Source: Priapulus caudatus (taxonomy: Eukaryota; Priapulida; Priapulimorpha; Priapulimorphida; Priapulidae). From it: DNA of 64,000 bases. The translations under genes and the position numbers were made by a program. Positions 1 to 11,334 of this stretch are shown piece after piece. The notes beneath the pieces are model-generated. The model did no database searches. It saw only the letters and a list, made by a program, of their open reading frames with translations, and was not told the origin of the DNA. The number at the start of each line of letters is the position of its first letter. Positions within the stretch are counted from its first letter, which is position 1. The DNA lies in NCBI RefSeq assembly GCF_000485595.1, contig NW_014577505.1, positions 86,110 through 150,109 of the forward strand, in the 5' to 3' direction.

Positions 1-1068
1 TTTTCATTCCCAACTCTACTGCTTATGTGTATTATGATATAGATTCCTAATACATCGAATTTGCACCGAATAGGGCACGTTATTTTTATCCCAAGGCAGA
101 CCTAATGCGGGAGTGTCTGCATGATAACCAAGTCATTTGCCAGTCCGCTTCGGAAATCTACTATGTAGCCGGTTCTTCCGACTGTGTAGTATCACTTTTC
201 CTTAATCAGGAGGAGCACATCCAGCAGCGTTGTCCGCGACGTCTTAACATTGTGCGGCAACAAAAACATCATGTGGCGTATCTCACTAACGGCAATTGGC
301 TAATGTCGCCAATTAAACCATTTCTGCTAACTGTTTCGTGTCAAACGGGACATGACGCACCTTTGGTGAACACCGACATTCACATCCGTTCTCAGCAGGT
401 TGTCACCTTGGCTTCTGGGTGTTCGGCGCATTCATCGTCATTCACCCTGCCCACTTTCTATCATCACGATTCTCGTGTGGATATTACTGCTTATGTCCAG
501 CAGATGTTACTGCCACAGTTGCAAATGCCTACCATTTGGCGTGACTTGGCAGCACTAGCGGTTCAGCGAGGAAACGCTACCGATTTGCTGCCTGCTTCAA
601 TACTACCCGCGAAGTTGTACGCCACTCAAGCATTTGACATATCGTATGAGCAATTGAAGGACTCCATTGCAAATAGTCGTCGCATTTTGAGTGCAGAGGA
701 AAACTTTTCCATTGTTGGGTGCATCCATTGGTTTTTCGGGGGTGCAGTGGCAACAGTTTGCCATTTATGCGTTGCTCGCTATCGGTTGCGTGGGGATTAT
801 TTGGTTCTACTGTAAGAAGACTAAACCAGGGTGTTGTTATCAACGTCGTTTCACACCCACTCCCGTACTTTTCACACCCACTCCCGTACTTTTCTCAACA
901 CGACCTGCGGCCTCGCCTACCCTTACGCGGGACGCCGTTGTAGGGCCAGCACCGCCGCCGGATCTAGTTGAGTCTAACCAGCTTGAACCACCCACCCCAC
1001 CGTCCCCACCTCCCTCGCGTACAACCCCGCATGAAATCATGGAGTTACTGACTTATTTACATGCTTAA
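1..1068 (+). pseudogene. env: Errantivirus-like Env, C-terminal half (copy A), frameshifted
   Basis: This is the C-terminal half of a retroviral-type envelope protein of the insect errantivirus / baculovirus F type, a membrane fusion glycoprotein. The ectodomain lies in the frame of 105-815 (Cys-rich; an N-glycosylation site NAT near residue 156 of that frame). The membrane anchor lies in another frame (691-1068): a hydrophobic segment FAIYALLAIGCVGIIWFY is followed by a basic CKKTK tail and a proline-rich cytoplasmic end. A frame change between ectodomain and anchor breaks the gene, and the TAATG break at the start of the 105 frame is shared with the other copy. A 21-bp direct duplication at about 850-892 is absent from copy B. 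The family assignment rests on organisation and motif resemblance, not on a search. Confidence 0.65.
698..848 (+). other. Invertible env segment, 'forward' state
   Basis: This ~150-bp segment holds the Env transmembrane anchor on the plus strand. The same sequence is present in reverse complement at 10194-10342, while the flanks on both sides are in the same orientation in the two copies. The left edge begins with a near-palindrome (GGAAAACTTTTCC). Confidence 0.85.
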
Positions 1069-1119
1069 GGGTGTTGGGAGATATGGTTATCGATTAATAG
1101 TTCTAGATGAGCACATTCG

Positions 1120-1861
1120 TGTTGTACATTAGACATTAAGCTTCGTGTTTACACTAATATTTTGACTGTCGAGGGGTTAGTTACAGCCGTGTAGGTCCGG
1201 CAATCGAATACGCCTTCTGTATCTCCAGCATGTCGTAGGAGGCGACTAAACGGAGTTGGCGTCAGGAATGGCATCCGGCCGTAAAATCTCCCCGCCACGG
1301 CGCCGGCAGCTGTATCGCCTTATCCTGGTAGCTGCCGACGTGTCATATCCCTAGGTCCTGCAGCACTGTGTACACGGTGTGAACACGCAGCATCGTGTGG
1401 GAACTGTTCTTGTACGTTGTGGGGAATTACCTCCCACGACGATTTATTCCACCACCACCGCTGCCGCGGAAATCCAATCCCCCACATGTTCCAACTCCCC
1501 AATTGCCAAGGAAACCCAATCCCCCAAATGCCCCAAATCCCCTAAACTACCCCAAGGTCTTCAGCGCCCCACTGTAGTTTGTGTGTGTGTGGCCTTTGTG
1601 AAAGGCCGATATTTTGCATTAATCATGCTCCCTGGGCATTTTGAGGTTAGTTTGAGGTTAGTCCTCTATCCTCACGGCCTGGCTGTTCGTCATAAGCCAT
1701 GTATGTCTGTTTCCCTACGGGCAAATGTTTCACTGGGGAGTTTTCCTTTTCCAGATGCATTGCGCTCTCACCGTTCTTATTTTTATACAGCTCGATATAT
1801 TGCATGAGCAATGCTTCCTATCCAATTTTCGCTGCCGGTGTTTCGTGTTCGTCTTACACCA
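1120..1861 (+). repeat. Direct repeat DR1 (copy A)
   Basis: A ~740-bp repeat whose partner is at 3309-4065. Both begin TGTTGTA and end TACACCA, so they look LTR-like. They have no recognisable primer-binding site or polypurine tract beside them and no obvious target duplication. They share a block near 1205-1290 with GTCGTAGGAGGCGACTAAAC and GGCATCCGGCCGTAAAA, a tail type seen in SINE/RTE-mobilised repeats (resemblance only). Proline-rich ORFs here come from CCCCAAT-type low complexity and are not genes. Confidence 0.8.
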
Positions 1862-2404
1862 GAATTATAACATATAATAGGATATATTTCGATGTATTAC
1901 TATTTGTAACTGTTCATTGCATTTACCTGACCAGCAACAATTTTTTTCTGACAATTGTTACCATGTGTTAATTATGCCATAATATGTTGTAACTGTCATC
2001 GTGTAGGCCTATTTGTGAACACAACAGTTACTTGAAATTGTTACCATAAACTATACATTGCCATAAACTATCATTTTGAAATTGTGTAATTTCACTGTAA
2101 TCGCCTATGGTGACAATGAATTGTAACAATATACATGCCACTCGACCATTATAAATCCTGTCTTGTATTTTGCTGAGTTACTTAATTGAAATTGATACCA
2201 TAATACATACATGATACATGAATATATGTTTGAAAGCTGTGAATTACTTATGCTAGATCGTAAAAATAAATTATTTGGATAGTGTATTATTATTAGTGTA
2301 ACAGGAAATTATGGAATTCTAATTCCTAGCCACATCATCAGTAATCAGCAATATACTGCATTGCATGTATGATGCATTTGAAGTATTCCACAACATAGTT
2401 TTCA

Positions 2405-3080
2405 TTAAAAACAGAACTTATGTAACAGCAATATATATATATGTAGTAGTTGTACAGATATTGAACATCTTCGCAATTCGATAACGACGCCCCTGAATGT
2501 CATCTGACTTTTGCAGCCTCTCCATGTACACATCGGATTATAGAGGTATCCCTGTCCGCCGTTATTGTCACATGTTGATGTGTTTCGACTCACGCTCAAC
2601 CTGTTTCATGTCCAAGTTCACATCGTGCGTTTCCTCGACGGTTTCCTTTCCTTTGCTTCTTTTGGGGTTGCCTTGTATTCTGGCACACTTTGCGTCCGTC
2701 TGCTCCGTTTCTATTCTTCCCTCAGGCGCGGGAGAGGTTTCTTTTCTTTGGTGAATTTCGTTGCCGTGTGCTGTGCTGGTCGACACTTCAATGTTACTGC
2801 GGCCAGCTTCGTTGTTGGATCGCAGGAGAGGAGACCTGTAAAGTGCGATTGTCCGCTTCGCCGACTTCGGCATGAAGCCGACCCACCTCGCTATCTTCGT
2901 CGCGTGCGACTTCTTCTCCTCGCAGTGTTATCTGTAACGCGTGAGCTCCATCCGCTCAATGTTCTTGACGAAGACATGCTCCATGTTGCGACCCGCAAAT
3001 GGCTTGTCGCATTCGCCGCTCTGTTCAGATCTTTAACAGTTTCCTGTCATATTGCTGCCATCTCCCGAGGTTGTTCATGA
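2405..3080. other. Unassigned segment between DR1 and DR2 (copy A)
   Basis: A minus-strand reading frame at 2568-2873 is hydrophilic and conserved in the other copy (12028-12330), but the overlapping plus frame is also open and neither matches a family I know. I do not call a gene. Confidence 0.3.
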
Positions 3081-3308
3081 ACGTTGCTTCACTCCACTGT
3101 CTCCGTCCGACAGGTTGTCTCCGCAAACTCATCAAATGATTACTGTTCCTGTCATATGTTCTACATATATATAGTATACATGTATAGGCCATTGTTTAAC
3201 AATGTTTCTAGTGTCATAGGGTGTAGCGTGGACAGCGTGTTACCGCCTACTTGTACTAGCGCGTATAACAGTGAAAACTTTTTCATCGCAATGCTATAGC
3301 TGTTTGCA

Positions 3309-4065
3309 TGTTGTATATTAGACATTAAGCTTTCTGTTTGCACTAGTATTTTGACTGTCGGGGGTTTACTTACAGCCGTGTAGGTCCGGCAATCGAATAC
3401 GCCTACTGTATCTCCAGCATGTCGTAGGAGGCGACTAAACGGAGTTGGCGTCAAGAATGGCATCCGGCCATAAAATCTACCCGCCACACAACGCCGCCCG
3501 GATCGGCCGGGGTCGGATCGGGCGCCGGCAGCTGTATGGCCTTGTCCTGGTAGCTGCCGCAGTGTCTCATCCCGGGTCCTGCAGCACTGAGTATACGGTG
3601 TCAACACGCAGCATCGTGTGGGACACTTTTATTGTACGTTGTCGGGATTTAACCGCCCCCCCCTCGCGATTTATTCACCACACCCCCAACTGCCACGGAA
3701 CCCCAATCCCCAAAATGTCCCAAATCCCCAATTCCTTAAACTCCCCCAAGGTCTTCAGGGCCCCCACTATAGTTTGTCTGTGGGTGGTCTTTGTCCAAGG
3801 CCGATATTTTGCATTAATGATGCTCCCTGGCCATTTTGAGGTTAGTTTGAGGTTAGTCCTCCATCCTCACGGCCTAGATGTCCGTCATACCCCATGTATG
3901 TCTGTTCCCTACGGGCAAATGTTTCACTGGGTAGTTTTCCTTCTCCAGATGCGTTGCGCTCTCACCGTTCTTATTTTTATACAGCTCGATATATTGCATG
4001 AGCAATGCTTCCTATTCCATTTTTGCTCCCGGTGTTTCGTGTTCGTCTTACACCACAATTTGCAG
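3309..4065 (+). repeat. Direct repeat DR2 (copy A)
   Basis: Partner of the repeat at 1120-1861, diverged by many substitutions and a short GC-rich insertion near 3500. The divergence between DR1 and DR2 is much larger than between the two 4.9-kb copies, so the DR pair predates that duplication. Confidence 0.8.
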
Positions 4066-4783
4066 ACTAGTAGTCTGCACCACTTAATAAATTAGTACAT
4101 GAGCGGGATAACGCCATGATTAATGACTACATAAGTCGGCTAGCTCAAATATTGATTTCTACATCAATTACCGAGTCAATTAAGCTCGAAGACCCAAATC
4201 AGCCATGACCTTCATTGCACCCGTGCACTCCATATCATCACATCCTTCGGCATTGAGTACATTGTGTTCTCCTCGTTGTCACCTTCCTGGCATGCGTATG
4301 AACTTGTCATCAAACCTGTGTGATGTTCATCCGAATTTCCTTCACGTAACCATTTTCCTCCATGCTACGCCTCAGGTGATGTCCCCGAGGGTTGCGCACA
4401 ATCGTGGTTGATTTGCGGTACACATCGTATCCTTTAGAATCCATAAATCTAAATTTAAATCTAACTATAAACCTAGACGTGAAATACCATACCTGGTCTT
4501 ACTTTTTATACATCTAATTCCCCCGTGTTTGCAGTGGGCTTGAAGGAATGTCAGCTTTCCTTGTGTAACACGAGTGTTCCTTTGTGTAGGGCGAGTGACT
4601 ATGCCGCTATGAAACATTGTTTTTCGGTTTCTCCTGTTATAGCATTGTAAAGTGAATTTCCACTATAGCCATTGGCTTCACATTTTTTATAGTTACGGTG
4701 GTGATTAAGGATTATTTGGTAGCGGCACATGTTTGCAGTGCTTTAAGAAAACACTTTTTCACATCGAGTTAAGAAAGCTTTTT

Positions 4784-4897
4784 GCAGGGGGAGTGATGTA
4801 ACAGTGCACGTGCGTAATTAGTGTTAAAAGTTGTTTATTTAGAAATTACCGGTGTTTAGATCATTGCGGTTGACAACGCGACATGGATTTAGGTTTC
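4784..4897 (+). mobile_element. Polypurine tract and start of 3' LTR (copy A), truncated
   Basis: A purine tract GCAGGGGGAG (4784-4793) is followed directly by TGATGTAACAGTGCACGTGC, the usual arrangement of a Ty3/gypsy polypurine tract and LTR start. Homology with copy B stops at 4897, so only about 104 bp of LTR remain. The distance from env to this tract, about 3.7 kb, is unusually long. Confidence 0.55.
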
Positions 4898-5287
4898 TGA
4901 CCTCTGGAGGTGAGATTGACGATTGCCGCGCTCAAATTCAAATTGAAATTCGGCAAAGAAACATCGGTNNNNNNNNNNGCCAGCTCTATGATGCGAATTT
5001 CTCCAAAGTTGTCTGACTACATTTCAAACACAAAAATGACCAACCGATCGCTGTGACTACGCCACCTGACGGAATGTCACGAATACACAACAAGACCAAT
5101 TTTGCTTCTAATGCTTTCTAGACGTCCACGAGGCATCTAACTTGCGTGCATAATGCAAATTATTGCATTCTAGTGCTGAATTTCGGCGAAAAAAAATGCC
5201 CAAAAAGGCATTTTCTCGGCAATTTGCGGAGGCTTACTGTTGTACGCCACCTTAATGAACAGAGGAGTTACGTATCGACATCGCTGA
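4898..5287. other. Assembly gap (4969-4978) and unassigned sequence
   Basis: Ten Ns at 4969-4978 mark a join of unknown size. The sequence on both sides shows no recognisable feature before the pol frame opens at 5288. Confidence 0.9.
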
Positions 5288-8021
5288 GGTGTCGTAGATA
5301 GACTGCGTGGTGCGGGTCTCAAGCTTAAAGCCTCAAAGTGCGAGTTCCTGAAGGACAAAGTCCACTACCTGGGTCACATCGTTTCACCTGAGGGCGTCGC
5401 CCCAGATCCAAAGAAAGTGCAGGTGGTCCAGCAACTGAGGGCACCTACCACAGTCAAGGAGGTACGCTCATTCTTGGGCATGGCAAGCTACTACAGGGCG
5501 CATATAAAGTCCTTTGCAACCATCGCTAAGCCGTTAACAGCGTTAACGCACAAGTATGCCAAGTTCGAATGGAACGATGATGCGGAACATGCATTCCGGA
5601 CGTTAAAGCAGAAGCTAGTTGAAGCTCCAATCCTAGCATACCCGGATCCTACCAAGACTTATCGTCTATTCACGGACGCCTCATCATATGCAGTGGGAGC
5701 TGCCCTCACGCAGACAAATAACGAAGGGAATGAAGTCGTTATTTCCTATATTAGTCATCAACTCAATGAAGGGCAGATGCGTGGGCCAATTATCGAGAGA
5801 GCGGCGTATGCAATTATCTATGCATTAACGAAGCTACGTCACTACTTAGCAGGCGCACAATTAGTGATTGTAAGTGACCATAAGCCACTAAAATACCTAC
5901 TAACAAGCCCCAACCTCAAGAACGCTCGACTCCAGCGTTGGGCGTTGGTAGTCTCAGAACACAATGCAACAGTCGAATATCGCTGTGGCCTAGCCCACAG
6001 AAATGCGGATGCTTTATCACAGATTAAAGCAGATAATGAGTCCGAATCAGACATGGAAATTCAACAGATTGCGGAGGAGCCAAGTGCACACCTGAGGGCA
6101 CCCAGGTGCAACAATCTAATACACCGGAGATGAGTGTGCACGAGGAAGCAGACGAAACTCAGGAGGAACCGCGACAGGAGGAAGCGTCGCCCCTCAGCAA
6201 CCAATATTAAATTTACAGGTAGTCAAAAAAGAGCAACGAAAGGACCCTCAATTACACAATGTTCTGCGAGCACTAACAGAATCAAACACCACCAACAAGG
6301 AATTGCAAATCTTGTCAGACTTCATGCTTGATGAAGCAGGATTACTACACCACGTTACACCACCAACAGGACATCAAGCAGCTAGTATTCAACTAGTGAT
6401 ACCACACGTCTTCAGGCAGCACATCATGACAGCATTACATGATGACATCTACAGTGGACATCTGGGTTTCGACAAATCCTACGACAAAATTAAAACCAGA
6501 TACTTTTGGCCAGGAATGTATGCAGATGTCCATAACCACATCAGGGCATACATTCCATGCAATTCCAGGAAGCTACAGCACGTACGCTCACCAATGGGAG
6601 AAACCTCATTGCCTCGAGGGCCTATGGACGTAGTAGCAGTGGACACTTGCCAGTTAACCACTACCTAATACACTTTCAACGTCTCTACACTTCTTGGCCC
6701 GAGGCATTTCCGGTCAAGGACAAGACAGCAGAAACGGTAGCCAACCTTTTGGCAACAGAAATCTTTCCGCGACATGGGGCACCACGAATCTTGCTATCGG
6801 ACAACGGACCCGAATATGACAGCAAACTCCTTACCAGATTGACCAAGCTTCTAGGAATCAACGCCATTAAAGTTGCTCCCTACCACCTGGCGAGCAATGG
6901 TGCTAACGAACGATGGCATCGGGTTCTTAACTCAATGCTCTCGAGCTATGTGAACAAATCGCAGACAGATTGGGACTTAAAGATCCAACCACTACTCGCA
7001 GCATACATAATGAGTATGCATGAGTAGACGAGGTACACACCGTTCTATCTCATGTACGGCAGAGAGCCAACATTGGCTCTGGACAATCTGCTCCGCCCAA
7101 GAAGGAAAACATACGAGGATCCCATAGCACAGACATCCGAACGCTTACACCAAGCTTACTCACACGTCAGGGATAGAACACGCCTAGCACGCCTCAGGAA
7201 CAAATACTACTAAGACAAACGTGCGAAGCAGCTCAACTTCGAGGTAGGAGACCCAGTGTACTACCATGATCCGGTGTTAAAGCCTAACACTATAAGGAAA
7301 CTTGCGTCACCCTGGCAACCGTACTACACCGTCATTCAGGTATTATCTCCGAAGAAATACCTGATCCAACACGAGATCACGAAGCGAGAGATGGAATCTC
7401 GCACGTGGAAAATGTTCAGGCAGCACACCCACACGCTAGATGGGACTGCGGCAAGCCGACACCACAAGAAGATGTACAAACGGGAGTACGTCGCCAGCCT
7501 TATAGGGCAGATGGCATATCCACCCAACGATGAGGGAAGTAGGTTCAAGTAGCGATGATGACTTTGACGAAGAGGATGAGCTCCCCTAAGTCACTTCATC
7601 AAAGCGCCCAACACGCAGGTTTCAGCGGGCTCTACGGAGCAACCGCGACCGTCAACGTCTCGTGCAGTTCATCCAATGGCCATGGATCCATCTGCAAGTG
7701 ACATTGAGGCACAGGAACCTGAATCCACCCAACTAGTTGGCAAAAGTGATGATGACAGTAATCTATACCCCGTCGGCGTCAGAGAGATCCATGAGTCCTG
7801 GCATGGAACCAGACTCAGAAGAGGAAACCGGTAGTAATCAGTCCTTCAGAAGACGGAAGGCAAGCGACGGAACACATGAGTTGAATGTTCCGATACCAGG
7901 CACGATTGACAGAGGAAGGAAACCCCGAAGACGACTCAAATACTATGACAGCACAGATTGCCGTCATAACAACCGCTCCAACAAAGGTGCATCTGATAGT
8001 GCTTGCGGTCAGTCTATATGA
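5288..8021 (+). pseudogene. pol: Ty3/gypsy pol: RT (C-terminal part), RNase H, integrase; decayed
   Basis: A 5'-truncated pol polyprotein of an LTR retrotransposon. 5288-6133 carries the RT thumb/connection (KCEFLKDKVHYLGHIVSPEG, RSFLGMASYYRAHIK) and RNase H (FTDASSYAVGAALTQ, SDHKPLKYLL, HRNADALS). The RT catalytic palm is missing. 6303-6668 carries the integrase HHCC zinc domain with the first Cys replaced by Tyr (YIPC). 6557-7027 holds the integrase core with LSDNGPE and NERWHR. Reading frame is lost between the first catalytic Asp (VAVD) and SDNG. 7028-7552 continues in frame with two stops (7025-7027 and within 7201-7215) through YGREP and a chromodomain-less tail. A degenerate acidic tail reaches about 8021. 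The family is clear; the copy cannot make a working enzyme. Confidence 0.88.
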
Positions 8022-8490
8022 CTCTATTGAAACGGGAGGAGACGAAAACGTGATCACGCAGAATATTAGAAAGGAAATTGAGAAAAATATTAGGAAGGAA
8101 ATTGAGAAAGATATTCAGAAGGAAATCAGGAGAGAACTTAAGAGGGATATTAAGACGGATTTTGATAGAGCTATAGACGCCGATAGCTACATGGAGTTTA
8201 CGAGCCCACATCTCGGACGGGAGGAAGTAAATATTCCTTCTTCACCAGATGTTCAGGAGCTCACGCGAGATGTAAATGAAGATGAAAATGAATAAGCCCA
8301 TGAGAAGAAGGCCGAGATGCCAGAAGTTATAGAGACTATACCTATGGTTCTAGATAGTGCACATTCTGTGGAATCAGTAGCGATGGTACCGGAGCCACGT
8401 GTAAAGGTGGTATCACAAAGACTTGGAAATAGGAATCTTGTTACTTGGGTTAAGTTATTTTAGTAAGAGATGGCCTAGACACTAAGAGGT
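7885..8490 (+). other. Pol/env spacer with heptad-like K/E repeat
   Basis: An open frame at 7885-8295 contains four degenerate copies of a 24-bp unit (8058-8160) encoding NIRKEIEK-type octads. These would form a charged coiled coil. No domain is recognised, and it lies between the pol tail and the predicted env splice acceptor. Confidence 0.4.
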
Positions 8491-8511
8491 TCTTTCATAT
8501 TCCTCTTCCAG
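8490..8511 (+). promoter_or_regulatory. Candidate 3' splice site before env
   Basis: A pyrimidine-rich tract (TTCTTTCATATTCCTCTTCC) is followed by AG at 8510-8511, directly upstream of the env reading frame. Errantivirus env is made from a spliced RNA, so an acceptor here is expected. Inferred from sequence only. Confidence 0.4.
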
Positions 8512-8939
8512 AATCACGCTGTGTTTTGGCACAGCCCTTGGTGATATGGCAGCCACACAAGGGGCTGTATTCGTACCAAAAGGGACTATGGCCATTACCC
8601 AATCCACTTGGGCTTTGGCATTTACTCTTGAGATTCAGCCAATCACGGACTACATGAATGGGATTAACAGGCAGATTCGATACCTGCTCAAGGAGAGACC
8701 CAGTCGTCATTATAATACGACGGACCTGAGCCTGACGGTTTCAAAATATGGTTTACGATTTTGTAGATTCGCATGCGACATTTCGATTAAAACATAGGCG
8801 TTTAGTTCATAGATTACAAGGACTCACCAGTATGTTTATTAAGCAACGCCCTAAGCATTCGCTTCTGCTGAATCTTCCCCATGAATGGCTGTTCCGTACA
8901 GGAACTTCAATGCAGCTAACTGGTCAAGCCAGTGGGTAA

Positions 8940-9100
8940 CTTTATTTAAGAATCTACGCAAGTTGTCTGTACCATCAATTAGATCATTTATGGTGGCTCT
9001 GTTGAGCTGTACCTGGGTGTGGGTGATATTAAAAACAGTTAAACTATCCTCCAATGCGTGCTGGAAAGCATCTTGAGACAAACGAAACTGAGACCGTCTC
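8940..9100 (-). other. Probable inverted Env heptad-repeat segment
   Basis: The plus strand loses coding character here, whereas the minus strand reads as amphipathic, coiled-coil-like protein (SQDAFQHALEDSLTVFNITH and NRATINDLIDGTDNLRRFL), which is what should follow a fusion peptide in this family. Short inverted repeats sit at the edges: ACTGG/CCAGT near 8920 and CTTGAGAC/GTCTCAAG at 9071-9101. No second copy covers this part, so the inversion is inferred. Confidence 0.5.
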
Positions 9101-10193
9101 AAGTCCAGTCGCGCAATATCCTCTTCGTCCGACGGACGACAAGTTAGCCATGCTTAGTCGGCTTCAGTCTACCACTGATGTTTTAATGATGGCGCTCCAT
9201 GACGTTACAAACGTCATTACAGGTTTAGAGCAGGCACTTAGTGATCTTTTGGCGGGAAAATTAGCAATCTCTTTGATATCACCGGCCCAACTTCGCACAA
9301 TACTGCGGGGCATTAACGAAACCCTACCGGATTATCTTGCCCTGCCGAGAGATATTGAGGAGGGCATCCTTTATTATTACGATCTGTTGGAAACAGTAGT
9401 CGTACCCACGGCTACGTCTTTCCACGTCTTAACGTTCTTGCCGTTGAAACACGTTGGACAGATCTTTGACGTCTACCAAATCATACCTACGCCGGTTTTC
9501 ATTCCCAACTCTACTGCTTATGTGTATTATGATCTAGATTCACAATATGTCGCCTTTGCACGAATAGGGCACGTCATTTTTATCCCAAGGCAGACCTAAT
9601 GCGAGAGTGTCTGCATGATAACCAAGTCATTTGCCAGTCCGCTTCGGAAATCTACTATGTAGCCGGTTCTTCCGACTGTGTAGTATCACTTTTCCTTAAT
9701 CAGGAGGAGCACATCCAGCAGCGTTGTCCGCGACGTCTTAACATTGTGCGGCAACAAAAACATCATGTGGCGTATCTCACTAACGGCAATTGGCTAATGT
9801 CGCCAATTAAACCATTTCTGCTAACTGTTTCGTGTCAAACGGGACATGACGCACCTTTGGTGAACACCGACATTCACATCCGTTCTCAGCAGGTTGTCAC
9901 CTTGGCTTCTGGGTGTTCGGCGCATTCATCGTCATTCACCCTGCCCACTTTCTATCATCACGATTCTCGTGTGGATATTACTGCTTATGTCCAGCAGATG
10001 TTACTGCCACAGTTGCAAATGCCTACCATTTGGCGTGACTTGGCAGCACTAGCGGTTCAGCGAGGAAACGCCACCGATTTGCTGCCTGCTTCAATAATAC
10101 CCGCGAAGTTGTACGCCACTCAAGCATTTGACATATCGTATGAGCAATTGAAGGACTCCATTGCAAATAGTCGTCGCATTTTGAGTGCAGGGG

Positions 10194-10342
10194 CGACGTT
10201 GATAACAACACCCTGGTTTAGTCTTCTTACAGTAGAACCAAATAATCCCTACGCAACCGATGGCGAGCAACGCATAAATGGCAAACTGTTGCCACTGCAC
10301 CCCCGAAAAACCAATGGATGCACCCAACAATGGAAAAGTTTT
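10194..10342 (-). other. Invertible env segment, 'reversed' state
   Basis: Reverse complement of 698-848 with unchanged flanks (GAGTGCAG on the left, TTCACACCCACTCCCG on the right). The Env membrane anchor and KKTK tail are therefore encoded on the minus strand here, within the minus frame 10091-10513. Confidence 0.85.
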
Positions 10343-10592
10343 TTTCACACCCACTCCCGTACTTTTCTCAACACGACCTGCGGCCTCGCCTACCCTTACG
10401 CGGGACGCCGTTGTAGGGCCAGCACCGCCGCCGGATCTAGTTGAGTCTAACCAGCTTAAACCACCCACCCCACCGTCCCCACCTCCCTCGCGTACGACCC
10501 CGCATGAAATCATGGAGTTACTGACTTATTTACATGCTTAAGGGTGTTGGGAGATATGGTTATCGATTAATAGTTCTAGATGAGCACATTCG

Positions 10593-11334
10593 TGTTGTAC
10601 ATTAGACATTAAGCTTCGTGTTTACACTAATATTTTGACTGTCGAGGGGTTAGTTACAGCCGTGTAGGTCCGGCAATCGAATACGCCTTCTGTATCTCCA
10701 GCATGTCGTAGGAGGCGACTAAACGGAGTTGGCTTCAGGAATGGCATCCGGCCGTAAAATCTCCCCGCCACGGCGCCGGCAGCTGTATCGCCTTATCCTG
10801 GTAGCTGCCGACGTGTCATATCCCTAGGTCCTGCAGCACTGTGTACACGGTGTGAACACGCAGCATCGTGTGGGAACTGTTCTTGTACGTTGTGGGGAAT
10901 TACCTCCCACGACGATTTATTCCACCACCACCGCTGCCGCGGAAATCCAATCCCCCACATGTTCCAACTCCCCAATTGCCAAGGAAACCCAATCCCCCAA
11001 ATGCCCCAAATCCCCTAAACTACCCCAAGGTCTTCAGCGCCCCACTGTAGTTTGTGTGTGTGTGGCCTTTGTGAAAGGCCGATATTTTGCATTAATCATG
11101 CTCCCTGGGCATTTTGAGGTTAGTTTGAGGTTAGTCCTCTATCCTCACGGCCTGGCTGTTCGTCATAAGCCATGTATGTCTGTTTCCCTACGGGCAAATG
11201 TTTCACTGGGGAGTTTTCCTTTTCCAGATGCATTGCGCTCTCACCGTTCTTATTTTTATACAGCTCGATATATTGCATGAGCAATGCTTCCTATCCAATT
11301 TTCGCTGCCGGTGTTTCGTGTTCGTCTTACACCA
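10593..11334 (+). repeat. Direct repeat DR1 (copy B)
   Basis: Copy B of the repeat at 1120-1861, almost identical. Confidence 0.8.

Larger units (their letters stand above)
1..4897 (+). repeat. Duplicate copy A of the env/3' region of the gypsy element
   Basis: Bases 1-4897 align co-linearly with 9496-14364, with only scattered substitutions and small indels (for example near 2277-2300 and a few bases near 2830). The match continues off the left window edge. It ends abruptly at 4897/14364, 71 bases before a 10-N gap. The near identity means either a very recent duplication or two haplotypes placed in tandem by the assembler. The one structural difference is the inverted segment at 698-848 versus 10194-10342. 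Confidence 0.9.
8512..10445 (+). pseudogene. env: Errantivirus-like envelope gene (copy B), rearranged
   Basis: A class I-type Env resembling errantivirus/baculovirus F proteins. The N-terminal part (8512-8797) includes GAVFVPKGTMAITQSTWALA. 8748-8939 has a basic cleavage-like stretch and WLFRTGTSMQL, resembling the fusion peptide. 9054-9599 has VLTFLPLKHVGQIFDVYQII and IPTPVFIPNSTAYVYYDL, the conserved ectodomain core. 9599-10196 is the C-terminal ectodomain. The frame changes around 8746, at the overlapping stop/start TAATG (9597-9601), and at two inverted blocks (about 8940-9100 and 10194-10342). The membrane anchor is on the minus strand, so this copy has no usable anchor. The order of Env parts is otherwise preserved and follows pol as in errantiviruses. 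Confidence 0.7.

Noticed and set aside
1379-1807. 142-aa proline/serine-rich ORF (repeated at 10852-11280)
   Set aside because: Composed of CCCCAAT-type low complexity; identical because the DNA is duplicated, not because the protein is conserved; not kept between DR1 and DR2.
1120-4065. DR1/DR2 as true LTRs of a complete retrotransposon
   Set aside because: No primer-binding site, polypurine tract or target duplication; kept only as direct repeats.
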